This document shows, in pieces, positions 29,146-37,023 of a stretch of 64,000 bases of DNA. The notes under the pieces were generated by a model that was given only the letters and a program-made list of their open reading frames with translations, was not told the origin of the DNA and did no database searches. The translations under genes were made by a program, and so were the position numbers. This stretch comes from Erythrobacter sp. HKB08 (GTDB lineage Bacteria > Pseudomonadota > Alphaproteobacteria > Sphingomonadales > Sphingomonadaceae): the NCBI RefSeq assembly GCF_004114695.1, contig NZ_CP035310.1, forward strand, positions 2,401,501 through 2,465,500, read 5' to 3'. Each line of letters opens with the position of its first letter. Position 1 is the first letter of the stretch.

Positions 29146-31245
29146 TCAGCTCGCCTTCTTCTCCAGTCGCCACTGGTGCAGCAGCGGTTCGGTGTAACCG
29201 CTCGGCTGCTCGACGCCCTTGAAGACGAGGTCGCATGCCGCCTTGAAAGCGAGGCTCGTATCCCAATTGCCCGCCATCGGTTCGTAGAGCGGATCGCCCG
29301 CGTTCTGTTCGTCGACCTTGGCGGCCATGCGTTTGAGGCTGTCCATCACCTGCTCCTCGGTCGCGATGCCGTGGAGCAGCCAGTTGGCCATGTGCTGGCT
29401 CGAGATGCGCAGGGTCGCGCGGTCTTCCATCAGGCCTACGTCGTTGATGTCGGGCACCTTTGAGCAGCCAACGCCCTGGTCGATCCAGCGCACGACGTAG
29501 CCGAGCAGGCCCTGCGCGTTGTTGTCCAGTTCCTCGCGCACTTCCTCTTCCGACCAGTTGGGGCGGTCGGCGAGCGGGATGGTCAGCAGCGGTTCGAGGC
29601 CCGGCGTCTCGCCAAGGCCCTTCTGCACCGCGAAGACGTCTTCCTCGTGGTAGTGGAGCGCATGGAGCGTCGCGGCGGTCGGCGAGGGAACCCAGGCGGT
29701 GTTCGCGCCCGAGCGCAGGTGACCGATCTTCTCGATCATCATCTTGCCCATCAGGTCGGGCGCGGGCCACATGCCCTTGCCGATCTGCGCCCGGCCAGAC
29801 AGGCCGCAGGCCATGCCGATCCCGACATTGCGCTTTTCATAGGCATCGAGCCACGCGCTCGACTTCATGTCCGCCTTGCGGATCATCGGACCCGCCTGCA
29901 TCGAGGTGTGGATCTCGTCGCCGGTGCGGTCGAGGAAGCCGGTGTTGATGAAGACGATGCGGTCCTTCACCGCGTGGATGCATGCGGCGAGGTTCGCGCT
30001 GGTGCGGCGTTCCTCGTCCATCACGCCGACCTTGATCGTGTGACGCTTGAGGCCGAGCAGGTCTTCCACCGCGTCGAAAAGGTCGTTGGTGAAGGCGCAT
30101 TCCTCCGGCCCGTGCATCTTCGGCTTCACGATATAGATGCTGCCGAATTTCGAGTTGCCGTATTTCGCATGGCCTTCGACATCGAGCGCGGAGATCGTGC
30201 TGGTGAAGACCGCGTCCATGATGCCTTCGGGAACCTCGCTGCCATCGGGAAGCAGAATCGCCGGGTTGGTCATCAGGTGGCCGACATTGCGCACGAACAG
30301 CAGGCTGCGGCCCATCAGCGCGTGCTGGTTGCCATCGCCATCCCGGTACAGCTTGTCGTCATTGAGGGAGCGGGTCATCAGTGCCCCGCCCTTCTCGAAC
30401 GTGTCTTCGAGGTCGCCGCGGATCAGGCCGAGCCAGTTGGTGTAGGCAAGCGTTTTGTCCTCGCCATCGACTGCCGCGACCGAATCCTCGCAGTCGCAGA
30501 TCGTGGTCAGCGCCGCTTCGACCATGATGTCGGCGATGCCCGCCTTGTCGGTCTTGCCGACCGGGTGCTCGCGGTCGAACACGACTTCGATGTGCAGGCC
30601 ATTGTTGCGGAACAGCAGGCCTTTTGGCGTGTGACCGACCCACTGGCTTTCGTCCTGCAGTTTGCCGTCATGCTCGTCGGCGATGTCGGCCCAGCTCTGG
30701 TCGACCAAGGGGAGTGCCTCGTCGAGGAACCGGCGTCCGCGTGCGATCACCGCCGCGCCGCGTTCCTCGTCATAGCCGCCGGGCCGCGCGGGCGGCGCAT
30801 CGAGGGCGTCGGTCCCGTAGAACGCGTCGTACAGGCTTCCCCAGCGCGCATTGGCGGCATTGAGCAGGAAGCGTGCGTTGAGGATCGGCACGACCAGCTG
30901 CGGGCCTGCCATGGTGGCGATTTCCGGATCGACGTTCTGGGTGCCGATGGTGAAGGTTTCCGGCTCCGGCACGAGGTAGCCGATCTCGTCGAGGAAGGCG
31001 CGGTATTCCGCTGCGTTGTGGTCCTTGCCGCGGCGTTCCTTGTGCCAGGCGTCGATCTTCGCCTGCAGCTCGTCCCGCTTGGCGAGAAGCGCTCGATTGC
31101 GCGGCGCGAAATCCGCGAGGAGATCGGCAAAGCCTTGCCAGAAGGCATCGGCATCGCGGCCCAGCGTGCCCAGCACCTGCTTTTCGAGAAGGTCGACGAG
31201 GCCGGGATAGATCTTCAGTCCGGCACGGGTCGTGTAGTCGCTCAT
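29146..31245 (-). CDS. glcB: Malate synthase G
   Basis: Condenses glyoxylate and acetyl-CoA to malate; key to growth on C2 compounds and fatty acids through the glyoxylate cycle. The 699-residue protein is the large monomeric isoform G, with [10 protein letters not shown] near residue 105, [10 protein letters not shown] near 255, K-M-H-G-P-E-E near 350 and [11 protein letters not shown] near 500. GAGGA precedes the ATG at 31245; upstream in-frame codons to 31302 are not supported. No isocitrate lyase gene is in the window. Confidence 0.97.
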   Translation of the reverse strand: MSDYTTRAGLKIYPGLVDLLEKQVLGTLGRDADAFWQGFADLLADFAPRNRALLAKRDELQAKIDAWHKERRGKDHNAAEYRAFLDEIGYLVPEPETFTIGTQNVDPEIATMAGPQLVVPILNARFLLNAANARWGSLYDAFYGTDALDAPPARPGGYDEERGAAVIARGRRFLDEALPLVDQSWADIADEHDGKLQDESQWVGHTPKGLLFRNNGLHIEVVFDREHPVGKTDKAGIADIMVEAALTTICDCEDSVAAVDGEDKTLAYTNWLGLIRGDLEDTFEKGGALMTRSLNDDKLYRDGDGNQHALMGRSLLFVRNVGHLMTNPAILLPDGSEVPEGIMDAVFTSTISALDVEGHAKYGNSKFGSIYIVKPKMHGPEECAFTNDLFDAVEDLLGLKRHTIKVGVMDEERRTSANLAACIHAVKDRIVFINTGFLDRTGDEIHTSMQAGPMIRKADMKSSAWLDAYEKRNVGIGMACGLSGRAQIGKGMWPAPDLMGKMMIEKIGHLRSGANTAWVPSPTAATLHALHYHEEDVFAVQKGLGETPGLEPLLTIPLADRPNWSEEEVREELDNNAQGLLGYVVRWIDQGVGCSKVPDINDVGLMEDRATLRISSQHMANWLLHGIATEEQVMDSLKRMAAKVDEQNAGDPLYEPMAGNWDTSLAFKAACDLVFKGVEQPSGYTEPLLHQWRLEKKAS

Positions 31246-31420
31246 GTGTCCTCGCTCATGTCTGGCCGCCGACGCGTGCCGGCAGCGGATTCGTAGTAGC
31301 AAATCCCGGGGAGGACGAGGCGCGATATGGCGGGGCCCGCCAGCGATTGCAACGACTTTGCCCCGATCTGTCGCTTCGCCCCTTTGAAACCCACCGCCCC
31401 ATCGCTAGAGACCGTTGCAG

Positions 31421-32629
31421 ATGAAACTTGATGCCGACCAGCAAGCCTTGATCGAACCGATCGACCAGGACGCGATGCTCGCCCATGCGCGCGAGTGGAG
31501 CGCGGTGAACACCGGCACGGCCAATCTCGACGGGCTGGCCAAAATGGCGGGCATGCTCGCCGACGCTTTCTCCGCGCTTCCGGGCGAGATCGAACTGGTC
31601 GATCCCGCTCCGGTCACGGCAATCGATGCCGACGGGCGCGAAGTGAACCGGCAGTTCGGCCAGCACATGGTCCTGCGCGTGCGTCCCGAAGCCTCGCGCC
31701 GCCTGCTCTTCACCGGCCATATGGATACGGTGTTCCCGAAAGAGCACGTCTTCCAGGACCAGACCTTCCTCGAAGACGATATCCTCAACGGCCCGGGCCT
31801 TGCCGACATGAAGGGCGGGATCGCAGTCATCCTCCATGCTCTCAAGGCGTTCGAGCAGAGCGATGTCGCGAGCCGCAGCGGCTATGACGTGATGATCAAT
31901 TCGGACGAGGAAACGGGCTCGCTCGCCTCCGCGCCGCTGATCGAACAATTGGCGCAAGGCAAATACGCCGCGCTGACCTACGAACCCTCCGCCCTGCCTG
32001 ACGGCACGCTTGCCCATGCACGCGGCGGAAGCGGGAACTACTCGCTCACCATCACCGGCAAATCCGCCCATGCAGGGCGCAATCCGCAGGACGGACGCAA
32101 TGCGATCGTCGCAGCGGCTGCCCTGACGCTCGGGCTGAAAGAGCTCCAGAATGCGGAGTGTCCGGTCAACCCGGCGAAAATCGAAGGGGGCGCGGCCAAC
32201 AATGTCGTGCCCGACCACGCCGTGCTACGCTTCAACATCCGGCCCAAGAGCCCGGATGCGGCAGAGGCGTTCGAGGCAGGGCTTGCCGGTCTCATCGGCG
32301 ACGTCCAGCAGGCGCACGAGGTTTCGATCCACCGCCATGGCGGCATTACCCGCCCGCCAAAGCCTGTCGATCGCCGTGCGCAGAAACTCTTCGACCTCGT
32401 GCGCGACTGCGGCGCCTCGCTCGGCCAGACAATCGGCTGGCAATCGACCGGCGGCGTGTGCGACGGCAACAATATCGCGGCGACCGGCGTGCCGGTAGTC
32501 GACACCATGGGCGTGCGTGGCGGCAAGATCCACTCGCCCGACGAATTCATGATCGTATCATCTCTGTCCGAGCGGGCGGCCCTGTCCGCGCTCGTGCTGC
32601 AGAAAATTGCCTTGGGGGACCCGCTTTGA
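31421..32629 (+). CDS. M20 family metallo-hydrolase of the ast cluster
   Basis: A 402-residue zinc-dependent M20 peptidase/deacylase. Ligands are recognisable as G-H-M-D-T-V near residue 100, G-P-G-L-A-D-M-K-G-G near 127, the catalytic pair D-E-E-T-G near 165, and a closing H-S-P-D-E near 374. A lid domain begins at S-A-H-A-G-R-N-P-Q-D-G-R near 214. The TTG at 31415 is a weaker start than the ATG at 31421. The gene overlaps astA by four bases, so it is translated with astA-astB. It could hydrolyse succinylated products of arginine breakdown in place of a classical AstE. That role is inferred only from position. Confidence 0.8.
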   Translation: MKLDADQQALIEPIDQDAMLAHAREWSAVNTGTANLDGLAKMAGMLADAFSALPGEIELVDPAPVTAIDADGREVNRQFGQHMVLRVRPEASRRLLFTGHMDTVFPKEHVFQDQTFLEDDILNGPGLADMKGGIAVILHALKAFEQSDVASRSGYDVMINSDEETGSLASAPLIEQLAQGKYAALTYEPSALPDGTLAHARGGSGNYSLTITGKSAHAGRNPQDGRNAIVAAAALTLGLKELQNAECPVNPAKIEGGAANNVVPDHAVLRFNIRPKSPDAAEAFEAGLAGLIGDVQQAHEVSIHRHGGITRPPKPVDRRAQKLFDLVRDCGASLGQTIGWQSTGGVCDGNNIAATGVPVVDTMGVRGGKIHSPDEFMIVSSLSERAALSALVLQKIALGDPL

Positions 32630-33642
32630 GTTTTCGCCTGCGAGCCGCGCGCTCCGACGACCTTGAACCGCTTTACGAGATGGCCAAGCTGACCGGCGGC
32701 GGGTTCACCAACCTGCCCCCGGACCGCAAGGCGCTGACCGAAAAGCTCGACCGCGCCGCCAAGGCGTTCGGCCGGACAGAGGAAACGCTGGGCGACGACC
32801 AGTTCGTCCTCGTCCTCGAAAACACCGAAACCGGGGCGGTTCGCGGGACGTGCCAGCTGTTCACGCAGGTCGGCCAGCAGTGGCCGTTCTATTCCTATCG
32901 CCTCAGCACGATCACCCAGTACTCGCAGGAACTCGACCGGACGGTGCGGGCCGAAATCCTCAGCCTGGTGACAGACCTGGAAGGTTGCAGCGAGGTCGGC
33001 GGGTTGTTCCTCCATCCGAACGAACGAGCGGGCGGACTCGGCCTCTTGCTGGCGCGCAGCCGCTACCTGTTCATCGCCATGCACCGCGCGCGATTTGCCG
33101 ATCGGATCCTCGCCGAACTGCGCGGCATCATCGATGACCGCGGCGGCTCGCCCTTCTGGGATGGCGTTGCCGGGCGCTTCTTCGGCATGAGCTTCCAGGA
33201 AGCGGACTATTTCAACGCGATCAACGGCAACCAGTTCATCGCTGACCTGATGCCCAAGCACCCGGTCTATGTCGCAATGCTCGACGACGATGCGCGCGAC
33301 GTGATTGGCCTGCCGCACCCGACGGGGCGCGCTGCCATGCGCATGCTCGAGAACGAGGGCTTCGCCTACGAAGGCTATGTCGACATCTTCGACGGCGGTC
33401 CGACGATGCTTGCGCGGACCGACAATGTGGCGAGCGTCAAGAACGCCAAGCACGCCGCGATCGAGGGGATCGACTGCACGGGCGGCGAGCGTGCGCTGCT
33501 CGCGACCGGGCAACTGACCACCTTCCGCGCCTGCTACGGCGAGCGCTGCGTGAACGCCGACGGCTCGGTCACGATCGACGCCAAGGCGGCCGAAATCCTC
33601 GACGTCCAGCCGGGCGATATCGTGTGGAGCGTGGCGCGATGA
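32626..33642 (+). CDS. astA: Arginine N-succinyltransferase
   Basis: First step of the arginine succinyltransferase (AST) pathway: arginine plus succinyl-CoA to N2-succinylarginine. The 338-residue protein has the family's N-terminal R-A-A-R-S-D-D-L-E-P-L and G-G-G-F-T-N-L-P, then L-F-L-H-P-N-E-R-A-G-G-L-G near residue 127 and F-W-D-G-V-A-G-R-F-F-G-M near 178. The TTG at 32626 overlaps the stop of the upstream hydrolase (TTGA), and the gene's own stop overlaps astB (ATGA), so all three are coupled. astC and astD are not nearby. Confidence 0.93.
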   Translation: MSFRLRAARSDDLEPLYEMAKLTGGGFTNLPPDRKALTEKLDRAAKAFGRTEETLGDDQFVLVLENTETGAVRGTCQLFTQVGQQWPFYSYRLSTITQYSQELDRTVRAEILSLVTDLEGCSEVGGLFLHPNERAGGLGLLLARSRYLFIAMHRARFADRILAELRGIIDDRGGSPFWDGVAGRFFGMSFQEADYFNAINGNQFIADLMPKHPVYVAMLDDDARDVIGLPHPTGRAAMRMLENEGFAYEGYVDIFDGGPTMLARTDNVASVKNAKHAAIEGIDCTGGERALLATGQLTTFRACYGERCVNADGSVTIDAKAAEILDVQPGDIVWSVAR

Positions 33643-34892
33643 GCAAGCTCGTCGAGATCAATTTCGACGGCATCGTCGGGCCTTCGCACAATTACGCGGG
33701 CCTCAGCCTCGGAAATATCGCGAGCGTCAGTCACAAGGGCGACCCTTCCTACCCGCGCGCTGCGGCGTTGCAGGGGATCGGGAAGATGCGTGGCAACATG
33801 GGCCGCGGCCTTGCACAGGGTTTCCTCCTGCCTTTGCCCCGCCCCAATGAAGAGACGCTGCGGCGGCTCGCGGTCGATGCAACCGCCAACCGCGCGCTGC
33901 TCGCAGCCGCCTGGTCGGCAAGTTCGATGTGGACCGCCAATGCGGCCACCGTCAGCCCCGCTCCCGACACGGCTGACGGGCGCTGCCACCTGACGCCCGC
34001 CAACCTCGTCACCATGGTCCACCGCGCACAGGAATGGCGCGACACCAAGGCGCAGCTCGACATCGCTTTTGGCGACAGCAAGCATTTCGCGGTGCACGAT
34101 GCCGTGCCGCCGAGCTTCGGCGACGAGGGCGCGGCCAATCACATGCGTTTTTGCGAGGGACATGACGCCAAGGGCGTCGAGGTCTTCGTTTACGGTCGTC
34201 CCAGCGGCAAATTCCCTGCGCGCCAACACGAACAGGCCAGCCGCGCGGTTGCCCGCCTGCATGGGCTCGATCCCGAACGCTGCCTGTTCATCGAGCAGAA
34301 CCCGCTCGCGATCGAAGCCGGTGCCTTCCACAACGATGTCGTCTCGGTCGCCAACGAGCGCGTGCTCTTCACGCACGAGGAAGCTTTTGCCGACCAGCAG
34401 GGTGCCTACGACGCCATCCGCGACGCTTTCCCCGCCCTCGAAGTGGTCGAAGTGCCTTCGAGCGCGGTGAGCCTCGCCGAAGCGATCAAGACCTACCTCT
34501 TCAACGCCCAGCTGCTGACCCTGCCGAGCGGTGAAATGGCGCTGGTCGTCCCGGAAGAATGTCGCGAGAGCGCAGCCGTGTGGAGCTGGTGCGAAGGCAT
34601 GCTCGCCTCGAACGGTCCGATCCGCCATGTCATCCCCGTCGACGTTCGGCAGAGCATGGCCAATGGTGGCGGCCCTGCCTGCCTGCGCCTGCGCGTCGTG
34701 GCCGATCCGGCGACCGTCGATCCGCGCTTCCTGCTCGACGATGCCAAGGCCGAGCGACTCGAAGACGTCATCGCCGAGCACTGGCCCGAGCAGATCGACC
34801 CGTCCGACATTGGTTCGGAACCGCTTGCACGCTCGGTACGTAATGCCCGTAGCAAGCTGTTGGAAATGCTCGATTTGCGAGAACTGGGTTAA
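33639..34892 (+). CDS. astB: N-succinylarginine dihydrolase
   Basis: Second AST step: N2-succinylarginine to N2-succinylornithine, ammonia and CO2. The 417-residue protein of the amidinotransferase fold carries N-F-D-G-I-V-G-P-S-H-N-Y-A-G near the start, S-S-M-W-T-A-N-A near residue 93, N-D-V near 230 and the conserved Q-S-M-A-N-G-G-G-P-A-C-L-R-L near 344 with the catalytic cysteine. The ATG overlaps the astA stop. It ends the coupled hydrolase-astA-astB operon. Confidence 0.95.
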   Translation: MSKLVEINFDGIVGPSHNYAGLSLGNIASVSHKGDPSYPRAAALQGIGKMRGNMGRGLAQGFLLPLPRPNEETLRRLAVDATANRALLAAAWSASSMWTANAATVSPAPDTADGRCHLTPANLVTMVHRAQEWRDTKAQLDIAFGDSKHFAVHDAVPPSFGDEGAANHMRFCEGHDAKGVEVFVYGRPSGKFPARQHEQASRAVARLHGLDPERCLFIEQNPLAIEAGAFHNDVVSVANERVLFTHEEAFADQQGAYDAIRDAFPALEVVEVPSSAVSLAEAIKTYLFNAQLLTLPSGEMALVVPEECRESAAVWSWCEGMLASNGPIRHVIPVDVRQSMANGGGPACLRLRVVADPATVDPRFLLDDAKAERLEDVIAEHWPEQIDPSDIGSEPLARSVRNARSKLLEMLDLRELG

Positions 34893-35011
34893 CGCGCTCG
34901 ACACGGCGTCGGCATCGTTTACACTCCGAGCAGCATTAACCACTGCCAGGCGCGGCAATCCGCAACTGGCACGCCCCTTGCGGGGGAAGAGGTTAACGGA
35001 AAGGAGTGCTC

Positions 35012-35257
35012 GTGCTGAAAAAGATCGGAAGGCTGTTCGTCATCAAGACGCGCTTCGAAGCTTTCGTGATCATCTATGCGCTCGCCCTGGGTGCGACGGC
35101 GCGCGGCTCGCAGTATCTCACCGAATATCCGGGTTTCGGCGGCAAGCTCCTGTTCCTCGCCACCACGGGCGCGGTATTCCTCGCCGGTGCGAAGATCCTC
35201 GATTGCCTGCGCTACGAGCGCAAGGAACGCGAGGCGGAAGAGGCCGAACAGGCCTGA
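35012..35257 (+). CDS. Small two-helix membrane protein
   Basis: An 81-residue protein with two hydrophobic helices (F-V-I-I-Y-A-L-A-L-G-A near residue 18 and L-L-F-L-A-T-T-G-A-V-F-L-A-G-A near 50), separated by a short tyrosine-rich turn, and an acidic C-terminal tail (E-R-E-A-E-E-A-E-Q-A). The GTG at 35012 has AAAGGAG at ideal spacing; a GTG two codons earlier is less well placed. No family recognised. It is convergent with the ssrA region. Confidence 0.7.
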   Translation: MLKKIGRLFVIKTRFEAFVIIYALALGATARGSQYLTEYPGFGGKLLFLATTGAVFLAGAKILDCLRYERKEREAEEAEQA

Positions 35258-35276
35258 TAATTCAACACAATTTGTC

Positions 35277-35307
35277 GAAGGTGGGGGTTTCTGTTGCTAG
35301 CTACCCC
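35277..35307 (-). repeat. 31-bp hairpin repeat, copy 1 (ssrA-distal)
   Basis: Identical to 35371-35401. On the minus strand it reads a G-run, TAGCTAGCAACAGAAA, a C-run, ACCTTC; the G- and C-runs form a five-base-pair stem with a purine-rich loop. It lies downstream of the ssrA gene, between it and the convergent small membrane protein gene. The loop contains GCAACAGAA, also present near the 3' end of the tmRNA coding piece. It may be the 3' end of a separate small RNA or a tandem 3'-end structure of the ssrA transcript. Confidence 0.75.
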
Positions 35308-35370
35308 AGCCCATGACCTGCGGGGCGAGGACCGTCGCGCACCGGGCGGCGCTAGCGCTCTCATTGAGAA

Positions 35371-35401
35371 GAAGGTGGGGGTTTCTGTTGCTAGCTACCC
35401 C
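35371..35401 (-). repeat. 31-bp hairpin repeat, copy 2 (ssrA-proximal)
   Basis: Perfect copy of 35277-35307, 94 bases away. On the minus strand GGGGGT (35402-35397) pairs with ACCCCC (35382-35377) around a 14-base loop, followed by the pyrimidine-rich ACCTTCTTCTC. It directly follows the end of the tmRNA coding piece, so it may terminate or mature the ssrA precursor. Between the copies lies GCGCTAGCGC (35349-35358), a perfect palindrome. Confidence 0.75.
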
Positions 35402-35404
35402 CGG

Positions 35405-35716
35405 AGCCCCGGAATCCGCTTCTGTTGCCCGGTGGGTCCAACCGCGCTTTAGCTTTGTAAATTCAGGCCGTTAGGCCATAAAATTACGCTGCGAGAGCGA
35501 GTGCTTCGTTATCGTTGGCACTTGTGTGTTGTGAACAGTTTTACGGGGTACTCAGCCCGGGCGAAAACGATGTCTTTCAACACACGTCGATCCTGGTTCG
35601 GCCCCGTCAGAACACCCGGATTTCCGGAGATTTTGGTGGAGCCGCCGGGTACTGCCCCCGGGTCCGTTGCGTCTATTACACACCGCAATTTATCGCCATA
35701 GCCCGCAAAAAACGGG
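35405..35716 (-). ncRNA. ssrA: Two-piece, circularly permuted tmRNA
   Basis: tmRNA rescues stalled ribosomes by acting first as tRNA-Ala and then as mRNA. On the minus strand the acceptor piece comes first (about 35700 to 35634): T-arm CCGGG-GGCAGTA-CCCGG, then GGCTCC-ACCA with encoded CCA. A 28-base spacer (35633-35606) follows, then the coding piece from 35605, whose 5' GGGGCCG pairs with CGGCTCC (one G-U) to close the acceptor stem. The tag frame at 35519-35484 encodes A-N-D-N-E-A-L-A-L-A-A then TAA. A GGCC-TAAC-GGCC hairpin and pseudoknot-type sequence follow. The exact 5' and 3' ends are estimates. Confidence 0.93.
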
Positions 35717-35740
35717 CGAGACCTATATAGGCCCCGCCCG
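35707..35740 (-). terminator. Terminator of mscL, overlapping the ssrA promoter
   Basis: On the minus strand CGGGCG...CGCCCG encloses a second stem GGGCCT-ATAT-AGGTCT and is followed by six Ts, 28 bases after the mscL stop. It is a strong intrinsic terminator. The same bases hold the presumed -10 element and start point of ssrA, and the T-run and flanking GCCCG/CGGGC can re-pair as a leader hairpin of the ssrA precursor. Confidence 0.75.
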
Positions 35741-35751
35741 CTTAATGTGAA
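35724..35751 (-). promoter_or_regulatory. Candidate ssrA promoter
   Basis: Minus-strand TTCACA (35751-35746), 16 bases, then TATATA (35729-35724). Initiation about seven bases later gives a precursor starting near 35717, about 15-20 bases before the tmRNA acceptor piece. TATATA sits in the loop region of the mscL terminator. Confidence 0.5.
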
Positions 35752-35767
35752 GTGTATGTGTGGCGCC

Positions 35768-36232
35768 TCAGCCCATCGGGCCGTTCTTCGGTGCCCCGGG
35801 CGCTCCGCCCTTCAGTGCATCGCGAATTTCGGTCAGTAGCTCGATCTCGGTCGGGCCGGACGGGGCTTCTTCCTTCTTCTCCTCGAACTGCGCCGTTGCC
35901 TTCTTGGCGTAACGCACGAGCAGGAAGATGATGAAGGCGAGGATCACGAAATTGATCAGCGCGGTGACGAATGCGCCGTAGCCGATCATGGCCGCACCGG
36001 CTTCCTTGAGCGCCGCGTAGTCGCTGGTCGAGCCTTCGTAGCCTTCCGGCACGCTCAGCAGGATGAAGTACTGGCTGAAGTCCGCCCCGCCGAAAATCCA
36101 GCCGACGATGGGCATGATCAGATCGTCCGTCATCGAGCCGACGATGGTGGCGAATGCGCCGCCGATGATGACCGCGACGGCCAGTTCCATGACATTGCCC
36201 TTGGCAATGAATTCCTTGAATTCCGAAAGCAT
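35768..36232 (-). CDS. mscL: Large-conductance mechanosensitive channel
   Basis: Homopentameric inner-membrane channel that opens under membrane tension to release solutes during hypo-osmotic shock. The 154-residue protein has the N-terminal amphipathic helix (L-S-E-F-K-E-F-I-A-K-G-N-V-M), the pore helix A-V-A-V-I-I-G-G-A-F-A-T-I-V near residue 18, a periplasmic loop, a second helix (F-V-T-A-L-I-N-F-V-I-L-A-F-I-I-F) and a cytoplasmic tail with E-I-E-L-L-T-E-I-R-D. GGAGGG precedes the ATG at 36232; the open frame to 36373 is ignored. A terminator follows. Confidence 0.96.
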   Translation of the reverse strand: MLSEFKEFIAKGNVMELAVAVIIGGAFATIVGSMTDDLIMPIVGWIFGGADFSQYFILLSVPEGYEGSTSDYAALKEAGAAMIGYGAFVTALINFVILAFIIFLLVRYAKKATAQFEEKKEEAPSGPTEIELLTEIRDALKGGAPGAPKNGPMG

Positions 36233-36306
36233 CTCAGTCCCTCCGCTGCGACCCGGTGGATGGCGAATTTTGCACGCCGCCAACGGCTTGCCAACCCGCC
36301 AATTGC

Positions 36307-36334
36307 TTGAATATCCACAAGGGTGTGCTATATG
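36307..36334 (+). promoter_or_regulatory. Candidate promoter of lemA
   Basis: TTGAAT and TATATG separated by 16 bases, about 65 bases upstream of the lemA ATG, in the gap between divergent mscL and lemA. Confidence 0.4.
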
Positions 36335-36399
36335 AGCAATACAGAACCACTCGCGCCCGATGCCCCCAAGCATCGCGGCCGTTTCTCAAGGGGATTTCG

Positions 36400-37023
36400 A
36401 TGAATTTCGCTGCTCTTCGCCGCTGGGCGCTTGTCGCCTTCGCTTCGCTCGGGCTCGCCGGCTGCGGTATCAACTCGGTTCCGACCAAGGAAGAAGCTGC
36501 CAAGGCGCAGTGGGGTAATGTCGAAAGCGCGCTGCAGCGCCGCGCGGACCTCATCCCGAACCTCGTCTCGGTGGTCGAGGCTGCCGCGATTTCGGAGCGT
36601 GACATCCTCCAGGGCGTCGTCGATGCGCGTGCGCGCGCCACGGCGATCAACATCACGACCGACGATCTGTCCGACCCGGACGAGTTCCAGAAGTTCAGCC
36701 AGGCGCAGAACCAGCTGACCCAGGCGCTCGGCCAGCTTCGCACTGTCATCGAGAACTACCCGCAGCTGCAAAGTCAGCCGCGCTTCGCGGACCTGATGGT
36801 CGCGCTCGACGAGAGCGAGAACCTGATCAACACCGAACGCCTGCGCTACAACGAGAAGGCGCAGGATTATAACACAGAGATCCGCACCTTCCCGTCCTCG
36901 ATCGGCGCGAACATCATTCACGGTGCCGAACGTCTCGAGTATTTCGAGGCCGAGGAAAGCGCCAGGGACGCGCCCGATGTCGACATGAGCGGCATCACCG
37001 GCACCGACAGCGCAGGCGAGTGA
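36400..37023 (+). CDS. LemA family lipoprotein
   Basis: A 207-residue LemA-fold protein. A lipoprotein signal (A-L-V-A-F-A-S-L-G-L-A-G-C) ends at a lipobox cysteine near residue 23, unlike most LemA proteins that keep an uncleaved N-terminal anchor. The core has the long helices of the family: V-E-S-A-L-Q-R-R-A-D-L-I-P-N-L-V near residue 42, A-R-A-R-A near 76, L-D-E-S-E-N-L-I-N-T-E-R-L-R-Y-N near 137. It overlaps the TPM gene downstream (GTGA). LemA plus TPM genes form a widespread operon whose function is still unclear, possibly in envelope homeostasis. Confidence 0.85.
   Translation: MNFAALRRWALVAFASLGLAGCGINSVPTKEEAAKAQWGNVESALQRRADLIPNLVSVVEAAAISERDILQGVVDARARATAINITTDDLSDPDEFQKFSQAQNQLTQALGQLRTVIENYPQLQSQPRFADLMVALDESENLINTERLRYNEKAQDYNTEIRTFPSSIGANIIHGAERLEYFEAEESARDAPDVDMSGITGTDSAGE

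Noticed and set aside
35277-35401. Two identical repeats as the remains of a CRISPR array
   Set aside because: Only two copies, a 63-base gap between them, strong hairpin, and no cas genes.
35501-35730. Short plus-strand frames in the ssrA region
   Set aside because: They overlap the tmRNA structure on the other strand and have no ribosome binding site.
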